The notes under the pieces: model-generated
The model's input: only the letters and a program-made list of their open reading frames with translations
What the model was told of the DNA's origin: nothing
The model's database searches: none
Source: Rivularia sp. T60_A2020_040
GTDB lineage: Bacteria > Cyanobacteriota > Cyanobacteriia > Cyanobacteriales > Nostocaceae
Assembly: GCA_015272215.1 (NCBI GenBank)
Contig: JACYMD010000128.1
Location: 86,287-150,286, forward strand
Direction: 5' to 3'
DNA: 64,000 bases
Translations under genes and position numbers: made by a program
Shown here: piece by piece, positions 60,093-64,000 of the stretch
Layout: each line of letters begins with the position of its first letter
Numbering within the stretch: position 1 is the first letter of the stretch

Positions 60093-61919
60093 CTATATTG
60101 GTTGATAAGAATCAATAACTTGTTTTAGCCTATTAATATCCGTGTCGTTTAGACTATCAAGTTTTTCTCTAAAAGATAACCAATAAGGTTGTACATTACC
60201 ATGCATCTCTACAGATTTCTTAAACATAGATATAAAGATATCTGGACAACCGAATGAATTATATATTTGATTATTTGAGCAAAAAGCTTTTAAGATATAA
60301 TCCCACTGTACAGGAGTCAGAAAATCCACAATTTTAGATAATAGGGAAGCATTAGACTTTGCAGTTGCAAAAGTGCCAGATTTCATAAAGGCATCTATTA
60401 TATTTGAAACATTTGTTTTAAGTAAAAAATTGATATGTTCATCAATATTTATATCGGGGTACTGTGATTTTAGTTCCCACAGCTGATCAATCTCTTCAAA
60501 TGTACATTCTTTTACTAGTTTATATAGATAAGTCTCTATTACTTTATGCAATTCAATTATGTCTTTATCTTGTTCTTCAAATTCGTCATCAAAGTATTCA
60601 AAGTATTCTTTGATTAAAATTAATTCATCTAATGATGCATCTTTAATTTTTGATTTTAAAAAATCTTTACTCAATTTATTTATTTTCTCATTTTCACATC
60701 TTTGTAAAGAAGAAATTATATTTTTTACAGGAGATTCTTTGATTTTATCCTTAAAATAAGATTCTATTTCTTCATTAAATACTTGATCATCATTCGTTAA
60801 AATTGTAATTAATTCAGTAAAAGATGCTTGTGGAATGAACTTTCTTAAAAGAGGGTTAATAATTTTTGCATTAAACTGTTTGTCGTAGCAGTGTTTTTTT
60901 ACGAACAACAAATCTTTAAAAGGTATTTGAAATTTATTTATTACTGTAGATGTTAGAAAATCTATGCGAGATGCCTTTACTAATAAATCAACTTTTTGAA
61001 TTGACAATTTCTGGGTAAAATAGCTTGATTTTTCTTCATATATATCTAACCTTTCAATAAATGTTCTTGCTTTTATTTGACATGGTTCACTGGTGCTTTC
61101 CCAAGCTTTTACAGTATCTAGATAAATAATTACTTTATCCCAACCTGTATCAACAACTCTGAGAATAATTGTGGATAACTGAGCATTTAATGTTTCGTTT
61201 GTTTCCTTGGGATACATTTTCGAGACAGCATTAAGTGCGGCAAATTGGCGCTCTCTTTCATCTTCTGGTAATTCTTCATTCAAGAGACTTTTAGTTAATC
61301 CAATCACAACATTTTTTATTAAGCTACAACGCGCACGAGCCAATGGTCCCTTACTAAGAGAACTTACTGCATTTTCTATATCCGTAGGGAAATACTCAGA
61401 TTTTATAGCTTGCCAAATTTGATTAAGAGCAGAACGACCTTGAACAGGTGGACGCTGTAAGAGGTGCATAACAGCACTTCTTAAATGGTAGCGAGCAAGT
61501 TCTGCTGTAGCCTCAAATGGTTCCTCTAAAGATACCATAGATGGATGGGCACATCTACTTCTATCTTCAAAAAGTCTTTCAATATCTGACTTTTCCATAG
61601 GTGAAATAAGTTCAAATGTTGAGAGCGCTTTGTTCGGAATTTCTGACTCGAATTTCCACAATTCTCTAACTTTTAAATCTGAAGCCAAACTTAAATTTTC
61701 AAAATCTTTTAATAATTTTGATGCTTCAGTATTTTCTAACAGTTCTAGCTCTCTTAATTTATGAAGAAAATCAAATACAACGGCATTCCAAGTTGAAACA
61801 ATGCAAGAGCGAAATGCTCCAGTTCTATAACAAGCAACTGCCTCTTGAATAATTTTTTTTGCTTGCTTATCGCGACAGCGCACAACTAATTCATCAAGGT
61901 CAATAAAAGTTTCATACAT
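60093..61919 (-). CDS. Unrecognised 608-residue helical protein with HEPN-like N-terminus
   Basis: I do not recognise a full-length family. The N-terminal ~150 residues look like a HEPN domain: a helix AVACYRTGAFRSCIVSTWNA, then DRSRCAHPSM giving an R-x4-H motif (R120-H125), the usual HEPN RNase signature. The remaining ~450 residues are helical, Lys/Glu/Asp-rich and without membrane segments or clear repeats. HEPN proteins act as RNases in toxin-antitoxin and antiviral systems, or as structural parts. No antitoxin-like or nucleotidyltransferase gene is adjacent. The gene is unusually AT-rich relative to its neighbours, consistent with horizontal gain, though that is only an impression. Confidence 0.7.
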   Translation of the reverse strand: MYETFIDLDELVVRCRDKQAKKIIQEAVACYRTGAFRSCIVSTWNAVVFDFLHKLRELELLENTEASKLLKDFENLSLASDLKVRELWKFESEIPNKALSTFELISPMEKSDIERLFEDRSRCAHPSMVSLEEPFEATAELARYHLRSAVMHLLQRPPVQGRSALNQIWQAIKSEYFPTDIENAVSSLSKGPLARARCSLIKNVVIGLTKSLLNEELPEDERERQFAALNAVSKMYPKETNETLNAQLSTIILRVVDTGWDKVIIYLDTVKAWESTSEPCQIKARTFIERLDIYEEKSSYFTQKLSIQKVDLLVKASRIDFLTSTVINKFQIPFKDLLFVKKHCYDKQFNAKIINPLLRKFIPQASFTELITILTNDDQVFNEEIESYFKDKIKESPVKNIISSLQRCENEKINKLSKDFLKSKIKDASLDELILIKEYFEYFDDEFEEQDKDIIELHKVIETYLYKLVKECTFEEIDQLWELKSQYPDINIDEHINFLLKTNVSNIIDAFMKSGTFATAKSNASLLSKIVDFLTPVQWDYILKAFCSNNQIYNSFGCPDIFISMFKKSVEMHGNVQPYWLSFREKLDSLNDTDINRLKQVIDSYQPI

Positions 61920-62298
61920 AGAATCTTAGAAGTATTGACAATATAATAAATGATCATAACGAAGGATTTACTCAAGATTGGTGATATTAAGTTTTTTCTC
62001 TAATTGTCCGATAGCTATTCATAGACGACATCTGTATTTAATTACACTATTTTACCACTCTATCAATGCGTAAGTCCTAAAATTATTGAATATTGGGTGG
62101 TAAATCTCAAAAAAAGACAGTTGATTATATTTCGACAGCCATCAGATGGAGAATATGCTTCAAAATCTACCGTAACGGAAGGGACGATTTACCTGTTAGC
62201 ATTTCCGGATGTTGCTGTATCGGTAGATATGATTGTGAGTAATTGACTGATAATTTGAATTTTTAATCCAAAAAAATCTCAAATCTCAAATCTAAAAT
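61920..62298. other. Interval between the HEPN-like gene and nadC
   Basis: About 380 bp without an intact gene. The middle (62061-62246) is a Uma2-family remnant described separately. The rest is AT-rich; the left part should hold the promoter of the HEPN-like gene. Confidence 0.5.
62061..62246 (+). pseudogene. Remnant of a Uma2-family (PD-(D/E)XK) protein gene, C-terminal part
   Basis: Reading the plus strand gives IIEYWVVNLKKRQLIIFRQP, then GEYASKSTVTEGTIYLLAFP and DVAVSVDMIVSN, ending in TGA at 62244. This matches the C-terminal quarter of Uma2 proteins, a family that is abundant in cyanobacteria and has a restriction-like nuclease fold. No start or N-terminal catalytic part is visible upstream, so it is a decayed fragment. 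The ORF track misses it as too short. Confidence 0.75.
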
Positions 62299-63165
62299 TT
62301 AATTGATTTTCATACTCAAATCCAACCACTTTGACTGAGTAATTGGCGCACTACTGGAAATATAATCAACTCCAGTTTCGGCTATAGCGCGAATTGTTTC
62401 GAGGGTGACGTTACCGGAAGCCTCAATTTTCACTCTATTATTATGCTGACGAATAACTTGCACAGCTTGACGCATCATATCCGGCTTCATGTTATCCAGC
62501 ATAATAATATCGGCTTTATATTCCAAAGCTTCTTTTACCTGTTCTAAATTTTCCGTTTCTACTTCTATAGTCAAAGGATAAGGAATCCGAGAGCGAATTT
62601 TATCTACTGCTTTTCCAATTCCACCAGCAGCAGCAATATGGTTATCTTTAATCATCACCGCATCATCCAAACCCATCCGATGATTGATAGCACCACCAAC
62701 TTGAGTCGCGTATTTTTCTAAAATTCTCAAACCTGGTGTAGTCTTGCGAGTATCTACAAATAAAGTCGGTAAATCCGTAATTTTTTCAACATACTTCCGA
62801 GTTAGCGTTGCAATGCCGCTCAAACGCATTGCTAAATTCAAAGCAACTCTCTCCCCCGTTAATAAAGCATCAAGGGAACCTTGTATTTGAGCTATAACTT
62901 TTCCCCGCTCGCAAAATTCCCCTTCCTTTACCAACGCATTAAAATCGACTTTTTCATTCAAAAGTTTAAATACTCTACCAGCAACGGGTAATCCAGCAAC
63001 TACTCCGTCAGCTTTAGCTACCCACAGTGCTTTACCTTCCGCTTCATCCTGAGTAAGCAGAGATTGCGTAGTGCGATCGCCTCTACCAATATCTTCTCGC
63101 AACCAATCTTTAAGATGATTATCCAAAATAATAGATTGAGGTAATACAGCCGTTGTGGTTTCCAT
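62299..63165 (-). CDS. nadC: Nicotinate-nucleotide pyrophosphorylase (quinolinate phosphoribosyltransferase)
   Basis: The 288-residue protein shows DIGRGDRTTQSLL near the start, VDTRKTTPGLRILEKYA, GGAINHRMGLDDAVMIKDNHI, IEVETENLEQ and DIIMLDNMKPDMM. These bind quinolinate and phosphoribosyl pyrophosphate. NadC makes nicotinate mononucleotide in de novo NAD synthesis. Length and motif order are canonical. The VOC-family gene lies 38 bp upstream on the same strand and may be co-transcribed. Confidence 0.95.
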   Translation of the reverse strand: METTTAVLPQSIILDNHLKDWLREDIGRGDRTTQSLLTQDEAEGKALWVAKADGVVAGLPVAGRVFKLLNEKVDFNALVKEGEFCERGKVIAQIQGSLDALLTGERVALNLAMRLSGIATLTRKYVEKITDLPTLFVDTRKTTPGLRILEKYATQVGGAINHRMGLDDAVMIKDNHIAAAGGIGKAVDKIRSRIPYPLTIEVETENLEQVKEALEYKADIIMLDNMKPDMMRQAVQVIRQHNNRVKIEASGNVTLETIRAIAETGVDYISSSAPITQSKWLDLSMKIN

Positions 63166-63203
63166 GAATTGTTTTGCTAAATATAAATTCGAGTTTCTTA
63201 TTT

Positions 63204-63542
63204 TTAAGGTAGTACGAGATTGTCCGACTCATCAAACTCAAAAAACGGATTCCAGGCAACTTCCCATAAATGCTCGTCAAAATCCGCAAAATATCCGCTA
63301 TAACCACCCCAAAAAACTTTTTCAGCTTTTTTGACAATAGTTGCTCCTAAATCTTCAACCGTTTTGAGTACTTCGTCTACCTCTGCTTCTCCTTTCGCGT
63401 TGTAAGCAAGAGTGATTCCTGAAAATCCGTTTCCACCGGAATTAGTTTTTGCATCTTCAGCTAACTTCTCTCGTGGATAAAATCTCAAAGAGCGTTTTAA
63501 ATCTTTAACTCCCAAAGTCACTATATTTAATTTCTGTCTCAT
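63204..63542 (-). CDS. VOC/glyoxalase-family protein, internally shortened
   Basis: The 112-residue protein has the start (LNIVTLGVKDLKRSLRFY) and end (FWGGYSGYFADFDEHLWEVA, WNPFF) of a VOC metalloenzyme-like family. In relatives, about 35 residues separate the RSxxFY helix from the LYPREKLAEDA strand; here FY is joined directly to PREKLAEDA at residue 22-23. This suggests an in-frame internal deletion between similar FY/LY codons, which removes a core strand and probably a metal ligand. The frame remains open, so it may be a recent non-functional derivative. The start ATG at 63542 is suitable. Confidence 0.75.
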   Translation of the reverse strand: MRQKLNIVTLGVKDLKRSLRFYPREKLAEDAKTNSGGNGFSGITLAYNAKGEAEVDEVLKTVEDLGATIVKKAEKVFWGGYSGYFADFDEHLWEVAWNPFFEFDESDNLVLP

Positions 63543-64000
63543 AAGGCAGCGCCCGTTGATTTATTAGTTCATCAATACTACATCATTCCACCTCAAGCAC
63601 TATATATAGTCTCAAAAACGATTTCTAGCGTCATAAATCCGGTTTCTTCTCGTGAAAGCCTTATTCTTTGGTTATCCAACCAGTAAGAAACCCACTTCTT
63701 CGGTAATTCTTATATATATAGTCCGCGACGAACAACTTTGCTTGCTTAAAAAACAGTTAAACCTAAATTTCGCCGCTGCGATCGCGCTCCTCAAAATCGA
63801 AATCCGATCTTGAGATTGCCCTCGATGGCTGCTAAATCAATAAATTCCATTCCCACCAAGGGAATTTTTTAAAAAATTTCAAAAAAAATATCGCTTAAAA
63901 GCATTGATGCGTAAGGCTTATAGCGACAGTAAAAAAAGTTTTTTCAAAAAACTTTGAAAAAAGAGTTGACACAAACAAATTCTCTCGGTACTATGTATAA
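63543..64000. other. Gene-free right end of the window
   Basis: The 458-bp segment includes CCGGTTTCTTCTCG...AGAAACCCACTTCTTC near 63638-63695, related to the AAGTCGGGTTTT repeat family. A hairpin CATTCCCACCAAGGGAATTT lies near 63847. A strong promoter is at the very end. The gene it drives begins beyond the window. Confidence 0.55.
63966..63994 (+). promoter_or_regulatory. Strong sigma70-type promoter at the right edge
   Basis: TTGACA (63966-63971) and TACTAT (63989-63994) are separated by exactly 17 bp. An A/T-rich tract (AAAAAAGTTTTTTCAAAAAA) lies upstream, like an UP element. The downstream gene is outside the window; strong promoters of this type often drive RNA or highly expressed genes. 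Confidence 0.7.

Noticed and set aside
1-64000. tRNA, rRNA or riboswitch genes
   Set aside because: Scanning the gaps by eye gave no cloverleaf with a CCA-end/TpsiC consensus (GGTTCGAATC) and no recognisable riboswitch core; a covariance-model scan would be needed to exclude them.

Overview
The window looks like the chromosome of a filamentous, heterocyst-forming cyanobacterium (Nostocales). It is AT-rich, carries scattered HIP1 octamers (GCGATCGC), heptameric STRR repeats of the CTAACTC type and many short palindromic dispersed repeats, and encodes chlorophyll synthesis (ChlH). Its centrepiece is a 17-gene block that matches, gene count and order as I remember them, the heterocyst envelope polysaccharide (HEP) island of Anabaena PCC 7120 (alr2825-alr2841, with hepC and hepA at positions 10 and 11). 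No RNA gene, CRISPR array, intact insertion sequence or prophage was recognised.

Layout. 1-3.6 kb (minus strand): the N-terminal half of pheT, then a PatA/PilG-like and a CheY/PilH-like response regulator. 4.3-8.0 kb (plus): a vWA protein, a PP2C phosphatase and a degenerate kinase-zinc-TM-TPR protein, resembling a TerY-P signalling triad. 8.0-9.4 kb: a gene-free, repeat-rich stretch. 9.4-31.5 kb (plus): the HEP island. It holds nucleotide-sugar and small-molecule enzymes (RfbF, an LhgO-like oxidase, an SDR, RfbC, a SAF-domain oxidoreductase), glycosyltransferases, a PIG-L deacetylase, a Wzc-like chain-length/kinase protein, a HepC-like initiating transferase, a HepA-like ABC exporter, five more glycosyltransferases and a Wzy-like polymerase/ligase. 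31.8-43 kb: a mosaic of housekeeping genes (amidase, chlH, TPR, trmB, metallophosphoesterase, miaB, DUF3122). 43.0-43.8 kb: a tandem array of 123-bp repeats directly in front of smc. 43.8-52.1 kb: smc, a PRC-barrel protein, a putative PD-(D/E)XK nuclease-TPR fusion and a ComM/YifB ATPase. 52.4-54.6 kb (minus): merR, a DUF442 phosphatase-like protein, a CxxC thioredoxin-like protein and a permease, with a textbook MerR operator/promoter. 55.2-58.6 kb: a small NfeD protein followed by two flotillin homologues separated by a triplicated hairpin repeat. 59-63.5 kb: a membrane-anchored EEP hydrolase, a 608-aa protein with a HEPN-like N-terminus, a Uma2 gene remnant, nadC and an internally deleted VOC-family gene. 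A strong sigma70-type promoter sits at the right edge.

How the genes work together. In the HEP island, sugar-nucleotide enzymes would supply activated sugars, HepC would load the first sugar on a lipid, the glycosyltransferases would build the repeat unit, and HepA, the Wzc-like protein and the Wzy-like protein would export and polymerise it around differentiating cells. The MerR operon looks like a metal or thiol stress module. The most unusual sequence-level signals are palindromic dispersed repeats that sit in frame inside protein-coding genes (chlH twice, the nuclease-TPR gene once) and the 123-bp array at smc. All functional calls come from reading motifs and from remembered family knowledge; no database search was run.
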